Assembly (NCBI GenBank): GCA_015520985.1
Contig: WAOY01000180.1
Location: 1-14,870, forward strand
Direction: 5' to 3'
Length of the DNA: 14,870 nt
Source of the DNA: DHVE2 group archaeon
GTDB taxonomy: Archaea > Thermoplasmatota > Thermoplasmata > Thermoplasmatales > Aciduliprofundaceae
The position numbers were made by a program, and so were the translations under genes. Numbering within the stretch: the first letter of the stretch is position 1; each line of letters starts with the position of its first letter. Shown here one piece after another: positions 1 to 6,824 of this stretch. Below the pieces are notes generated by a model. The model saw nothing but the letters and a program-made list of their open reading frames with translations. It was not told the DNA's origin and made no database searches.

Positions 1-39
1 GATACGGGAGGGATGTTCATTGCCCTTCTCAAAAAATAA
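1..39 (+). CDS. 3' end of a probable NOL1/NOP2/Sun (NSUN)-family RNA m5C methyltransferase (partial)
   Basis: The first frame reads DTGGMFIALLKK and then TAA at 37-39. A Gly-rich turn followed by (M/F)F(I/V)A.L(K/R)K is the usual last beta-strand of NSUN-family cytosine-5 RNA methylases, and the next gene looks like the PUA-like domain that often accompanies these enzymes. Only 12 codons are present and no catalytic motif is visible, so the assignment rests on this short tail and on the neighbour. The gene begins left of the window. Confidence 0.5.
   Translation, partial: DTGGMFIALLKK
7..11 (+). promoter_or_regulatory. Shine-Dalgarno GGAGG that sets the TTG start at 20
   Basis: GGAGG lies inside the end of the upstream gene, 8 nt before TTG at 20. 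No ATG or GTG in the same frame is better placed. This is why the TTG is accepted as the start although the frame stays open to the left edge. Confidence 0.55.
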
Positions 40-451
40 CTCATACCGGGAGTATTTCGTGGAGAGGTTCGGGATACCCAGCGACATCGTATCCATTTAC
101 GACTTCTACGAGTTCGCAAAGGGAGTCTGGGCAACCACATCTCCCATTCTACCCTCTTCTAGGATCGAGACGGTGGGAATCAGGGCTCTCAGGATTTCCC
201 GCGATCTCAAGCCAACCACTTCATTCCTCAGGGTGGTGGGCATGCACGCCAGAAAGAACGTGGTGGTCCTCGATGAGGATCAGGCCATACCGTTTCTTAG
301 AGGGGGAGAAATTGGGGGGGTGTGCGGTGATATGCAGGGGTACGTGGTGGTGAGGACATCCCGCGATGTCCTGGGCTGCGGGCTGTGCAGGAACGCCACG
401 CTTGTGAGCCAGGTTCCCAAGAAGTACAGGCCCGAGGACTCCTGGGTCTAG
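20..451 (+). CDS. Small PUA-like RNA-binding protein, probable partner domain of an NSUN RNA methylase
   Basis: This 143-aa protein starts at TTG behind a GGAGG and overlaps the preceding methylase end by 20 nt, so the two are co-translated. Its C-terminal third, GYVVVRTSRDVLGCGLCRN followed by a Ser-Gln-Val-Pro-Lys-Lys-Tyr-Arg segment, matches the pattern of PUA-like domains in NSUN/RsmF-type methylases (GYVVV...LG.GL......S..PK..R). The middle segment (GIRALRISRDLKPTTSFLRV) also fits the RNA-recognition part of those domains. I infer that it helps the upstream enzyme bind rRNA or tRNA as a separate chain instead of a fused domain. No catalytic residues are seen. It converges on thiI, and the two stop codons share one CTAG. 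Confidence 0.55.
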   Translation: MPFSKNNSYREYFVERFGIPSDIVSIYDFYEFAKGVWATTSPILPSSRIETVGIRALRISRDLKPTTSFLRVVGMHARKNVVVLDEDQAIPFLRGGEIGGVCGDMQGYVVVRTSRDVLGCGLCRNATLVSQVPKKYRPEDSWV

Positions 452-1527
452 AGGCCAATCCTCTTCAGTACGTTTTCGAACCTCGCCTCGCTGCTCACCG
501 TGATTACATGCCTTGGCCTGAAGGGGCACTCCTCCTCCTTCGCGGAGAGGAATATGTCGTAGGTGCCGATCTCCTTCGCTATGCTTTCTATTTCAACCTT
601 GTCCATGCCTATGAGGGGCCTGTAAATGGGCAGCTTCGATGCCCTGCTCTCCAGCATCATGTTGTGGAGGGTCTGGGACGCCACCTGGCCCAGAGAGTCG
701 CCGGTCACGATGCCCAGCGCGCCTATGCGCTCAGCGAATTCGCTCGCCTCCTTCAGCATAAGATACTTGCACAGCACGCAGGTCCACTCTTCCCTCTTTA
801 TCTTCTTAAGTTTCTCCGCGTACTTCCCCAGGATCTTCTCGTGGGGCACGATATTGATCTCGATATCCTTCGGTGCGTACTCGCTTAATTTCCTCACGTA
901 TCTCTTCACCTTCTCCTCCCCTACGGGTCCCTGGGAGAAGTGCAGAGCCACGATCTTCGCCCCGCGGCGGAGCATCATGTACCCGGCGACCGGCGAGTCC
1001 ATTCCCGGGGATAGGAGAAGGAGGAGCTTTCCCGCCGTGCCAACGGGCAGCCCGCCCACACCGCGATAACTCTCAAAGAATACGTAGGCGCGGCCGTTAA
1101 TGATCTCAATTCCCACCACGAGATCAGGCGAGTCGAGGTTCACCCTCCAGCCGAAGTTCTCCACGATGAATGCGCCTATGTCTTCATTTATCTCCTGGGA
1201 AGTCATCGAAAATTTCTTGTCCACCCTGTGCGCTGAAACCCGGAAGGAGGAAGGGTTGAAATTTTCGAGTTCTCGCAGGAGGTATTCCTTGACCTCCTCG
1301 TACTTCATCTCCCTCGCCGGGGATACCGATACCACTCCGGGGCACTTCGCCACTATACCCGCGGCCTCGTCGGAGGCGAATACGAATATCCTACCCCGCA
1401 GGATTTTAGTGCTCGATGCGAATCCGTACCTCTTCAATTTTCTCTCGATATTCTTCGCCAGGGTCTCCTCGAAGAACCTGCGGTTCTTTCCCTTGAGGCC
1501 TATCTCTCCGTAGCGGACGATGAGCAT
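448..1527 (-). CDS. thiI: tRNA 4-thiouridine synthase ThiI (archaeal type)
   Basis: ThiI adenylates U8 of tRNA and replaces O4 with sulfur; in many organisms it also supplies thiazole sulfur. From ATG 1527 it is 359 aa. The layout is an N-terminal ferredoxin-like region beginning MLIVRYGEIGLKGKNRRFF, a THUMP domain (about residues 57-160), a PP-loop pyrophosphatase domain with SPGMDSPVAGYMML (173-186), CVLC (250-253), GDSLGQVASQT (276-286) and a final EECPFRPRHVIT. There is no rhodanese domain, as in other archaea. The CxxC pair and Cys334 fit the three cysteines reported as iron-sulfur ligands in methanogen ThiI (family knowledge). Oddly, the PP-loop reads SPG where SGG is usual. A longer reading from 1680 or a start at ATG 1533 is possible, but the TATA box at 1547-1555 would then lie inside the gene or only about 18 nt upstream. 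Confidence 0.93.
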   Translation of the reverse strand: MLIVRYGEIGLKGKNRRFFEETLAKNIERKLKRYGFASSTKILRGRIFVFASDEAAGIVAKCPGVVSVSPAREMKYEEVKEYLLRELENFNPSSFRVSAHRVDKKFSMTSQEINEDIGAFIVENFGWRVNLDSPDLVVGIEIINGRAYVFFESYRGVGGLPVGTAGKLLLLLSPGMDSPVAGYMMLRRGAKIVALHFSQGPVGEEKVKRYVRKLSEYAPKDIEINIVPHEKILGKYAEKLKKIKREEWTCVLCKYLMLKEASEFAERIGALGIVTGDSLGQVASQTLHNMMLESRASKLPIYRPLIGMDKVEIESIAKEIGTYDIFLSAKEEECPFRPRHVITVSSEARFENVLKRIGL

Positions 1528-1546
1528 CGGCATCGCAGAGGGGAGG

Positions 1547-1555
1547 AAATATAAA
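1547..1555 (-). promoter_or_regulatory. TATA box for thiI
   Basis: On the minus strand this reads TTTATATTT. Its centre (1551) is about 24-26 nt from ATG 1527, the standard archaeal distance from TATA box to transcription start. No Shine-Dalgarno precedes the ATG, so the message is probably leaderless. Confidence 0.6.
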
Positions 1556-1587
1556 AACCATGTGCCGCGGATCTGTGCATCGATACC

Positions 1588-1594
1588 TTTATTT
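1588..1594 (+). promoter_or_regulatory. TATA-like box for the radical SAM gene
   Basis: TTTATTT is centred at 1591, exactly 26 nt before ATG 1617. It lies back to back with the thiI TATA box inside a 90-bp divergent region. The placement predicts a leaderless transcript beginning at or next to the start codon. Confidence 0.5.
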
Positions 1595-1616
1595 CCCTCC
1601 TGGAGATGTGCCAGGG

Positions 1617-2687
1617 ATGCTCTACATAGTGTTCCTGACCGGCGTGTGCAATCTGCGCTGCAGGTACTGCGGAGGTTCAATCCCTGAGGAGGTAATGCCC
1701 CACGAGATACAGTACAATATCGAATCGCTTCGGGAGTTCATAGCGAAGGACCCCGAAGCCATCGTCGCCTTTTATGGCGGGGAGCCCACGCTTCGCCTTG
1801 GAAAGATGATAGAGATAATGGACGCGGTTCCCGCGAAAAAATTCGTGATCCAGACCAACGGCTTCTTCCTGCACAAGATCCCCGAGGAGTATCTCAACCG
1901 CCTGGACGCCATCCTCGTTTCAATAGACGGCCCGAAGGAGGTCACGGATTACTACCGGGGCAACGGCGTTTACGACATTGTTCTTGACCGCGTTGGGAAG
2001 ATAAGGCCTGCTTACCGCGGAGATTTGATTGCGAGGATGGCGGTGAGCCAGGAGAGCGATATATACCGGGATGTGCGACATCTTCTATCTCTCCCATTCG
2101 ACCACGTGCACTGGCAGCTCAACGTAGTCTGGGCTCCAGATGACTCCTGGGACGATTTCGATTCCTGGGTTCGCAACTCCTACAACCCGGGGATAACCAG
2201 GCTCACGGACTGGTGGATATCCGAGTTGAAGGAAGGAAAAATTCCGGGCATCGTGCCTTTCCTGGGAGTGATAAAGCGCATGTTCTGGCCCGAAGACGGG
2301 GTGCCCTGCGGCGCAGGCCGCGACGCTTTCGCGATTACAACGGATGGCCGCGTTCTCGCGTGCCCCATCGGCGGGGAATTCGAGTGGAACAACCTGGGCG
2401 ACATATTCAGCAGCGAGCCCGAAGATTTCAGAAATTCCGTGGAAATTGACGAGCCGTGCCGCTCCTGCGATATATACCCGATCTGCGGGGGCCGCTGCCT
2501 CTTCGCGAACAAGGAGCGCCTGTGGGGGATGGACGGCTTCAAGAAGATTTGCGGCACTGTTCGCCATCTCGTGAATGAGATGAACCGCGCCCGGGAGGTG
2601 ATAGAGGAGCTGATTGCGGATGGGGTGTTCAGGAGGGAGGATTTTTTCTATCCACCATTCAACAACACCACCGAGATCATCCCTTAA
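1617..2687 (+). CDS. Radical SAM/SPASM-domain enzyme, resembling the archaeal AF0577-type putative peptide modifiers
   Basis: This 356-aa protein carries the radical SAM cluster motif CNLRCRYC (Cys11, Cys15, Cys18), which holds the 4Fe-4S cluster that cleaves SAM to a 5'-deoxyadenosyl radical. A GGEPT motif follows at about residues 54-58. The C-terminal part has further cysteines (Cys231, 249, 281, 284, 290, 294, 312) around PCGAGRDAFAITTDGRVLACP and CRSCDIYPICGGRC, the pattern of a SPASM domain binding auxiliary clusters. SPASM enzymes mostly modify ribosomal peptides or proteins. I recall an archaeal family typified by AF0577 with this size and layout, but cannot confirm the match. No obvious precursor peptide lies beside it, so the substrate is unknown. 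ATG 1617 is preferred over an upstream ATG at 1560 because of the TATA spacing and because the protein then begins close to the first strand of the barrel. Confidence 0.85.
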   Translation: MLYIVFLTGVCNLRCRYCGGSIPEEVMPHEIQYNIESLREFIAKDPEAIVAFYGGEPTLRLGKMIEIMDAVPAKKFVIQTNGFFLHKIPEEYLNRLDAILVSIDGPKEVTDYYRGNGVYDIVLDRVGKIRPAYRGDLIARMAVSQESDIYRDVRHLLSLPFDHVHWQLNVVWAPDDSWDDFDSWVRNSYNPGITRLTDWWISELKEGKIPGIVPFLGVIKRMFWPEDGVPCGAGRDAFAITTDGRVLACPIGGEFEWNNLGDIFSSEPEDFRNSVEIDEPCRSCDIYPICGGRCLFANKERLWGMDGFKKICGTVRHLVNEMNRAREVIEELIADGVFRREDFFYPPFNNTTEIIP

Positions 2688-2697
2688 TTTGATTAAC
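2684..2697 (+). promoter_or_regulatory. AT-rich TATA-like element for the phosphoesterase gene
   Basis: TTAATTTGATTAAC overlaps the stop codon of the radical SAM gene and is centred 27-30 nt before GTG 2718. There is no Shine-Dalgarno before that GTG. This suggests an own, near-leaderless promoter, although read-through from the gene upstream is also likely. Confidence 0.4.
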
Positions 2698-2717
2698 CTC
2701 TGCGCCATTACCACATC

Positions 2718-3446
2718 GTGGACGAGATTCACCTGGATGGCCTTACGTTAACGAAGTATGGAATGCTGTTCCTCGAAGAGTATGAGACTGCGGTAGTTGC
2801 GGATCTGCACATTGGATACGAGGACGTGATGGCGTCGCAGGGCGTGTTTTTGCCGAAAGTGCAGAGGCGATATCTGCTCGCAATCCTTTCGGAGATATAC
2901 GACAGGTACGGGCCCAAAAGGGTGATAATCGATGGGGACTTCAAGCACGAGTTCTCCCGCAACATGCCCCAGGAGTGGGACGAAATCGAGGAGGTACTGG
3001 ACTACATCTCCGACAGGAGCGAGATAATAGTGGTTCGCGGCAATCACGACAACTTCCTTAAGGGTATCCTCGGGAGGCGAGGCCTTGAACTGTACGATTC
3101 CTATTCCTTGGGCAACTACTTCTTCGTGCACGGGCACAAGGATGTGGAGATAAGGGGCACGACGATAATCGGGCACGAGCATCCCAGCATCACTCTGAGG
3201 GATGAAATAGCCGCGACCGCCAAGGTTCCCTGCTTTCTCTATTCCCCCGATCTCATTGTACTCCCGGCGCTGAGCATTTACGCCGCTGGAACCGATATAA
3301 CGAGGAACGATTTCATATCTCCGATACTGAGAAAAAATTGGAGGGATTTTGAGATCTACGGAATCGACGAGAATCTGGGGGTGATCCCCCTGGGGCGCCT
3401 CAGCTCTCTCCAAGCACCTTCTGGAGGTTATCCACGACCTCGTTGA
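2718..3446 (+). CDS. Metallophosphoesterase, SbcD/Mre11-related archaeal family
   Basis: The 242-aa protein from a GTG start has the full calcineurin-like metal-binding set: ADLHIG (Asp29, His31), GD (Asp74), GNHD (108-111), HGH (138-140) and GHEH (152-155). These residues hold two metal ions for phosphodiester or phosphomonoester hydrolysis. Size and motif spacing fit the stand-alone archaeal phosphoesterases related to SbcD/Mre11 nucleases, which lack the capping and Rad50-binding regions. The substrate is unknown. The gene follows the radical SAM gene by 30 bp. Its last 15 codons run antisense through the end of mrp, so its C-terminal tail may be a late extension. Confidence 0.85.
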   Translation: MDEIHLDGLTLTKYGMLFLEEYETAVVADLHIGYEDVMASQGVFLPKVQRRYLLAILSEIYDRYGPKRVIIDGDFKHEFSRNMPQEWDEIEEVLDYISDRSEIIVVRGNHDNFLKGILGRRGLELYDSYSLGNYFFVHGHKDVEIRGTTIIGHEHPSITLRDEIAATAKVPCFLYSPDLIVLPALSIYAAGTDITRNDFISPILRKNWRDFEIYGIDENLGVIPLGRLSSLQAPSGGYPRPR

Positions 3447-4233
3447 AGGCTTTGGCGGCTTCGCTGTCCTTGTACTCAAGCACGAACGGAGTGCCTGAAT
3501 CTCCGCACTTCACTATGTTTGCATCCATTGGAATTGATCCGAGGAACGGCACATTGTATTTATCTGCGACCTTCTTTCCGCCGCCGGTGCCGAAGATCTC
3601 GCCGGACATGTTCTCTATTATGCCGACCACCTTCTTGTTCATCTGCCTGGCGAAGTTGATGGCCTTCGTAGCGTCGAGAATCGCGACCTCCTGCGGCGTC
3701 ACGACGATGAGCACCCCGTCCATGTCTGGTATGAGCTGCGCCACGCTCAGCGACTCGTCGCCAGTCCCCGGGGGCATGTCTATGATGAGGTAATCAAGTT
3801 CTCCCCAGTCCACCTCATCGAGAAGTTGCTGTATCGCCTTGTGTTTCAGAGGTCCGCGCCACACCACGGGCAGGTCGTCCTGGGGGAGTGCCATCTGAAT
3901 GGAAATGACCTTTAAATTCGGAATCGGCTCCACGGGCACGATCATCTGATTCTCGTTCACCTCCAGCTTAGCATTTTGCACGCCAAGCATCTTCGGCACA
4001 TTTGGGCCGTGAATGTCTGCGTCCAGGAGGCCCACCTTGAAGCCGCGTAGCGCTAGGGTCGTGGCGAGGTTAACCGCCACAGTCGTCTTCCCCACGCCGC
4101 CTTTTCCGCTGAGGACCATCAATTTGTGCTTGATCTTCTTCATCTTCTCCGCTATCCTCTTCTCCGTCTCCTTCGACTGCCTTATCCTCTCGGCCATAGC
4201 CCTGGCTTGATTCATATCCACCGGTGCTCCCAT
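3400..4233 (-). CDS. Mrp/NBP35-family P-loop ATPase, putative iron-sulfur carrier lacking the CPxC motif
   Basis: The protein is 277 aa from ATG 4233 (295 aa from GTG 4287). It has the deviant Walker [10 protein letters not shown] of the MinD/Mrp group, a [16 protein letters not shown] segment, a Walker-B-like [12 protein letters not shown], and the typical C-terminal GDSGTPFV. Mrp/ApbC/NBP35 proteins are dimeric ATPases that bind and transfer 4Fe-4S clusters through a CPxC pair between ENMS and IFG.GGG. Here the text reads [13 protein letters not shown], so that segment is missing and only one Cys remains in this half. The ATG is preferred because AAGGTGAT precedes it. The longer form would encode the TATATAT stretch as its fourth to eighth residues. 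It is divergent from the ATP synthase operon. Confidence 0.88.
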   Translation of the reverse strand: MGAPVDMNQARAMAERIRQSKETEKRIAEKMKKIKHKLMVLSGKGGVGKTTVAVNLATTLALRGFKVGLLDADIHGPNVPKMLGVQNAKLEVNENQMIVPVEPIPNLKVISIQMALPQDDLPVVWRGPLKHKAIQQLLDEVDWGELDYLIIDMPPGTGDESLSVAQLIPDMDGVLIVVTPQEVAILDATKAINFARQMNKKVVGIIENMSGEIFGTGGGKKVADKYNVPFLGSIPMDANIVKCGDSGTPFVLEYKDSEAAKAFNEVVDNLQKVLGES

Positions 4234-4237
4234 TTCA

Positions 4238-4245
4238 ATCACCTT
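4238..4245 (-). promoter_or_regulatory. Shine-Dalgarno for mrp
   Basis: The minus strand reads AAGGTGAT, a long match to the 16S anti-Shine-Dalgarno, with 4 nt before ATG 4233. This favours the shorter start over GTG 4287, which has no such sequence. Confidence 0.5.
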
Positions 4246-4263
4246 GCCCGGGGATTGCGGTAC

Positions 4264-4271
4264 ATATATAT
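4264..4271 (-). promoter_or_regulatory. Possible TATA box for mrp
   Basis: ATATATAT lies about 35 nt before ATG 4233 on the minus strand. It would start a transcript around 4242, which leaves little room for the full Shine-Dalgarno. The palindromic TATA at 4325-4334 is an alternative source of the mrp transcript. Confidence 0.35.
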
Positions 4272-4324
4272 CATCTTTGTTGGACACAAGTGGGAATTCT
4301 CCGCCGCAACGCGTGGTAACAAAA

Positions 4325-4334
4325 CTTTATAAAG
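4325..4334 (+). promoter_or_regulatory. ATP synthase operon promoter, palindromic TATA box
   Basis: CTTTATAAAG is a perfect palindrome with its centre 27 nt before ATG 4357, and an A-rich stretch sits just upstream where a BRE would be. This gives a leaderless atpH transcript. Because the box is symmetrical it could also drive transcription towards mrp. Confidence 0.6.
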
Positions 4335-4356
4335 GGAAATGCAATCATGCGGCCAG

Positions 4357-4668
4357 ATGATAGAGGAGAGCATCAGGAAAATCAGGGAAGCCGAGGAGAA
4401 GGCCAAGCGCGACGTGGAAGAGGCGGAGAGGAACAGCAAGATCATGGTAGAGAGTGCAAAGAAGGAAATCGCCAGGGATATTGAGGAGAAGAGAAAGGCC
4501 CTTCTCCGGGACATAGAGGCAAGGAAGAAAAAAGCGGAGGAAGAGGCCACCAGGGAAGCGGAGAAGATACGCAAGTACTACAGCGACAGGGCGGCTAAGA
4601 TCAGGGCCATAGGCGAGGATCGCGTGGAGACCGTCGCCAGGGAGATAATCGGGGAAATCCTTGGGTGA
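4357..4668 (+). CDS. atpH: A-type ATP synthase subunit H (peripheral stalk)
   Basis: Subunit H (AhaH) pairs with subunit E to form the peripheral stalk that keeps A3B3 from turning with the rotor. The 103-aa protein is almost entirely charged coiled coil, with repeated Glu/Lys/Arg and Ala heptads (REAEEKAKRDVEEAE and onward), and ends in a short hydrophobic IIGEILG. This length and composition are usual for the family. ATG 4357 is chosen over ATG 4339 because it sits 27 nt from the TATA centre and begins the expected MIEESIRKIREAEEKA. It is the first gene of the operon, and its TGA overlaps a GTG of the next gene. Confidence 0.85.
   Translation: MIEESIRKIREAEEKAKRDVEEAERNSKIMVESAKKEIARDIEEKRKALLRDIEARKKKAEEEATREAEKIRKYYSDRAAKIRAIGEDRVETVAREIIGEILG
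4664..4668 (+). promoter_or_regulatory. Shine-Dalgarno deciding the atpI start
   Basis: GGTGA contains both the GTG at 4665 and the atpH stop. Five bases later comes ATG 4674. Read as a ribosome-binding site it makes ATG 4674 the start, not the GTG. Confidence 0.5.
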
Positions 4669-4673
4669 AGGGG

Positions 4674-6824
4674 ATGCTCTTCCCGGCCAAGATGGCTGAA
4701 GTCGAAGTTCTCGTACACGATTCTGTGAAGTACGACGTCCTGCGCGTGATGCAGCGCAAGGGGTTCATGCACATCGTTCACCATTCCCTTGACTCCGTGG
4801 AAGACGCGAAGCCCTCGGATGATGTCAGCAAAATTGTGGATCTCAGTTTCAGGATATCCAAGCTGATGGGCATCCTTAACATAGCGAAGAGGAAGGGGAG
4901 CGGCGGCATAAAGGAGCTTTTGAACCCTCCCGCACCAGAGAAGTTCCCGGCCAGGTCCAGGGGCAGGGAGGAGATAATGCAGGATGCCCGGGATACCCTG
5001 GCGAACTTGGAGGATTTCATCCTGGGTCTGGGGCAGGAGTGGGATAGGATAAACGATTCCATAGAGAGGAAGAGGCGGCAGATCCAGGACCTGAAGCTCC
5101 TCTCCGGTCTGGATTTCAACCTGGAGTACCTGGGCGAGGGGATGTACGCCGTTGTTTCCGCGGGCATGGCCAAGGACATATCCGGCCTGATGAAGCTCCG
5201 GTCAGAGGGCAAGCTGGCGCTTTGGTACAAGGTCATCGGAAAGAAGAAGAACATATCCTACGTGGTAGTGGTTGCCTACCACCTCAAGGACAGGAAGGAG
5301 GTGGAATCGGCGCTCCGTTTCGCCAGTTTCGCCGAATTCGATTTGTCGGGGCTGCGGGGCAAGCCCGGCGAAGCGGTAGCTGCCCTGAAAAAGGAGATAA
5401 AGGACCTGGAGAACTCCCGGGAGGAACTTAGGGAGAGGATAGCCAGGGTGAGGGAGGAGCACTACGGGCACCTCGCCGTGCTGTACGATGACCTTGAGAC
5501 GGAGAAGGTTAAGGAGGACTTCCACAACCGCTTTGGAAAAACGGAGTTCACCACGGTGATAAGGGGCTACATCCCCAAGAAGCGCCTGGAGGAGGCGAAG
5601 GAGTCCATAAACGAGGCGGCCAGGGGTCTAGCGGTTATAGAGCACAGGGACGCCGAGGGCGAGGACACCCCGGTCATGTTCAACAACCCGTCCTTCCTGA
5701 AACCCTTCCAGGCCTTCGTTGAGATGTACTCTGTGCCCAAGTACGGGTACATTGAGCCAACCGTGATAATCGCGCCCCTCTTCATAGCGTACTTCGGCTT
5801 GACCCTGGGAGACGCGGGGTATGGTCTCATAATCACCATCCTTGGGTATCTCCTCTGGTTCAAGGTGGGGAGGTACGACTGGACCAACCGCACCCTGGGG
5901 AAGATACTCTTCGCCTCGGGAATATCCGCGATAATCTTCGGGATAATCCAGGGCGGTATATTCGGGCCCCTGGACTCTACGAATCCCCTGTCGCAGTACA
6001 TACAATATGAGCCCCTCATAGACCCAATGAGGGACGCGGTTTACATACTCACCATAGCCCTAGTCATAGGCATCGCGCAGATATCCCTCGGCCTGATACT
6101 AGGTGCATATCATCATCTGAAGCACAGGAACTACGGGGATTTCCTCACCTCTGAGCTCTCCTGGTTCCTCATCCTGCCCTTCGGAGGGCTTCTCATAGGC
6201 CTTATGTTCAACTGGTGGACCCTGGACACGAACCTATATTACCTAAGCTGGGCGCTGCTTCTGGTGGGTCTGGCCCTCCTCACCGGCGTCCCGGCGCGCC
6301 TCGTGGACAGGGAGTCGGCGATAAACGGCATGGCCTTCTTCGACATCACCGGGATGGTCGGGGACTGGCTGTCGTACTCCCGCCTTCTCGCCCTGGACCT
6401 GGGCACATCGGGTATCGCCCTCACCATAAACCTCTTCGCCGGGATAATGTCGGGGATGATCGTGGGCGCGGGGAGCCTGGTGTGCTGTGCTCCTCTAATC
6501 ATTGTCGGTATCGCCATGTTCGCGTGGGTGGCCAGGAAGAGGGACCCGAAGAAGACCGGCATAGCCGCATTCCTGCTGGTACTCGGGGCTATTGGTGTTA
6601 TTAACCTGCAGGCGGCCCTCTGGCTCTTCATCGGAATTTACCTGGTGGCCGCGCATATTGGCAATGCGCTGCTGCAGTCCCTTGGCTCGCTTGTGCATTC
6701 CCTCAGGTTGCAGTACGTTGAATTCTTCTCGAAATTCTACGAAGGTGATGGTGTGAAGTTCGAGCCGTTTAGGGAGTTTAGGAAGAACTCAAAGATTGTG
6801 GATGTCGGAGGTGCTGAGAGATGA
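4674..6824 (+). CDS. atpI: A-type ATP synthase subunit I (a subunit, ion channel stator)
   Basis: Subunit I (AhaI) provides the two half-channels through which ions reach the rotor ring. The 716-aa protein has a cytoplasmic N-terminal half (about residues 1-340) with coiled-coil segments and a C-terminal membrane half with about eight helices. The signature FGLTLGDAGYGL is at about 374-385. Arg570 in WLSYSRLLALDLG aligns with the essential Arg of the yeast a subunit (R735). Arg678 in VHSLRLQYVEFFSKFYEG matches the second conserved Arg (R799). The end, KFYEGDGVKFEPF, is typical. It is slightly longer than many archaeal homologues. The stop overlaps the start of atpK as ATGA. Confidence 0.95.
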   Translation: MLFPAKMAEVEVLVHDSVKYDVLRVMQRKGFMHIVHHSLDSVEDAKPSDDVSKIVDLSFRISKLMGILNIAKRKGSGGIKELLNPPAPEKFPARSRGREEIMQDARDTLANLEDFILGLGQEWDRINDSIERKRRQIQDLKLLSGLDFNLEYLGEGMYAVVSAGMAKDISGLMKLRSEGKLALWYKVIGKKKNISYVVVVAYHLKDRKEVESALRFASFAEFDLSGLRGKPGEAVAALKKEIKDLENSREELRERIARVREEHYGHLAVLYDDLETEKVKEDFHNRFGKTEFTTVIRGYIPKKRLEEAKESINEAARGLAVIEHRDAEGEDTPVMFNNPSFLKPFQAFVEMYSVPKYGYIEPTVIIAPLFIAYFGLTLGDAGYGLIITILGYLLWFKVGRYDWTNRTLGKILFASGISAIIFGIIQGGIFGPLDSTNPLSQYIQYEPLIDPMRDAVYILTIALVIGIAQISLGLILGAYHHLKHRNYGDFLTSELSWFLILPFGGLLIGLMFNWWTLDTNLYYLSWALLLVGLALLTGVPARLVDRESAINGMAFFDITGMVGDWLSYSRLLALDLGTSGIALTINLFAGIMSGMIVGAGSLVCCAPLIIVGIAMFAWVARKRDPKKTGIAAFLLVLGAIGVINLQAALWLFIGIYLVAAHIGNALLQSLGSLVHSLRLQYVEFFSKFYEGDGVKFEPFREFRKNSKIVDVGGAER
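6807..6813 (+). promoter_or_regulatory. Strong Shine-Dalgarno for atpK
   Basis: GGAGGTG lies 7 nt before ATG 6821, inside the end of atpI. It is among the best ribosome-binding sites in the operon, as expected for a ring subunit needed in many copies. It also fixes the start at the signal peptide, so the N-terminal domain is truly part of the protein. Confidence 0.6.

Noticed and set aside
1533..1680. N-terminal extension of thiI to ATG 1680
   Set aside because: The extra residues do not resemble ThiI, contain the TATA box and run antisense through the start of the radical SAM gene.
2748..3479. 243-aa minus-strand frame opposite the phosphoesterase
   Set aside because: The plus strand encodes a complete set of metallophosphoesterase motifs; the antisense frame has none and spans the mrp end.
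4339..4356. ATG 4339 as the atpH start
   Set aside because: It lies only about 9 nt from the TATA centre, so it would be upstream of the expected transcript start; ATG 4357 fits.
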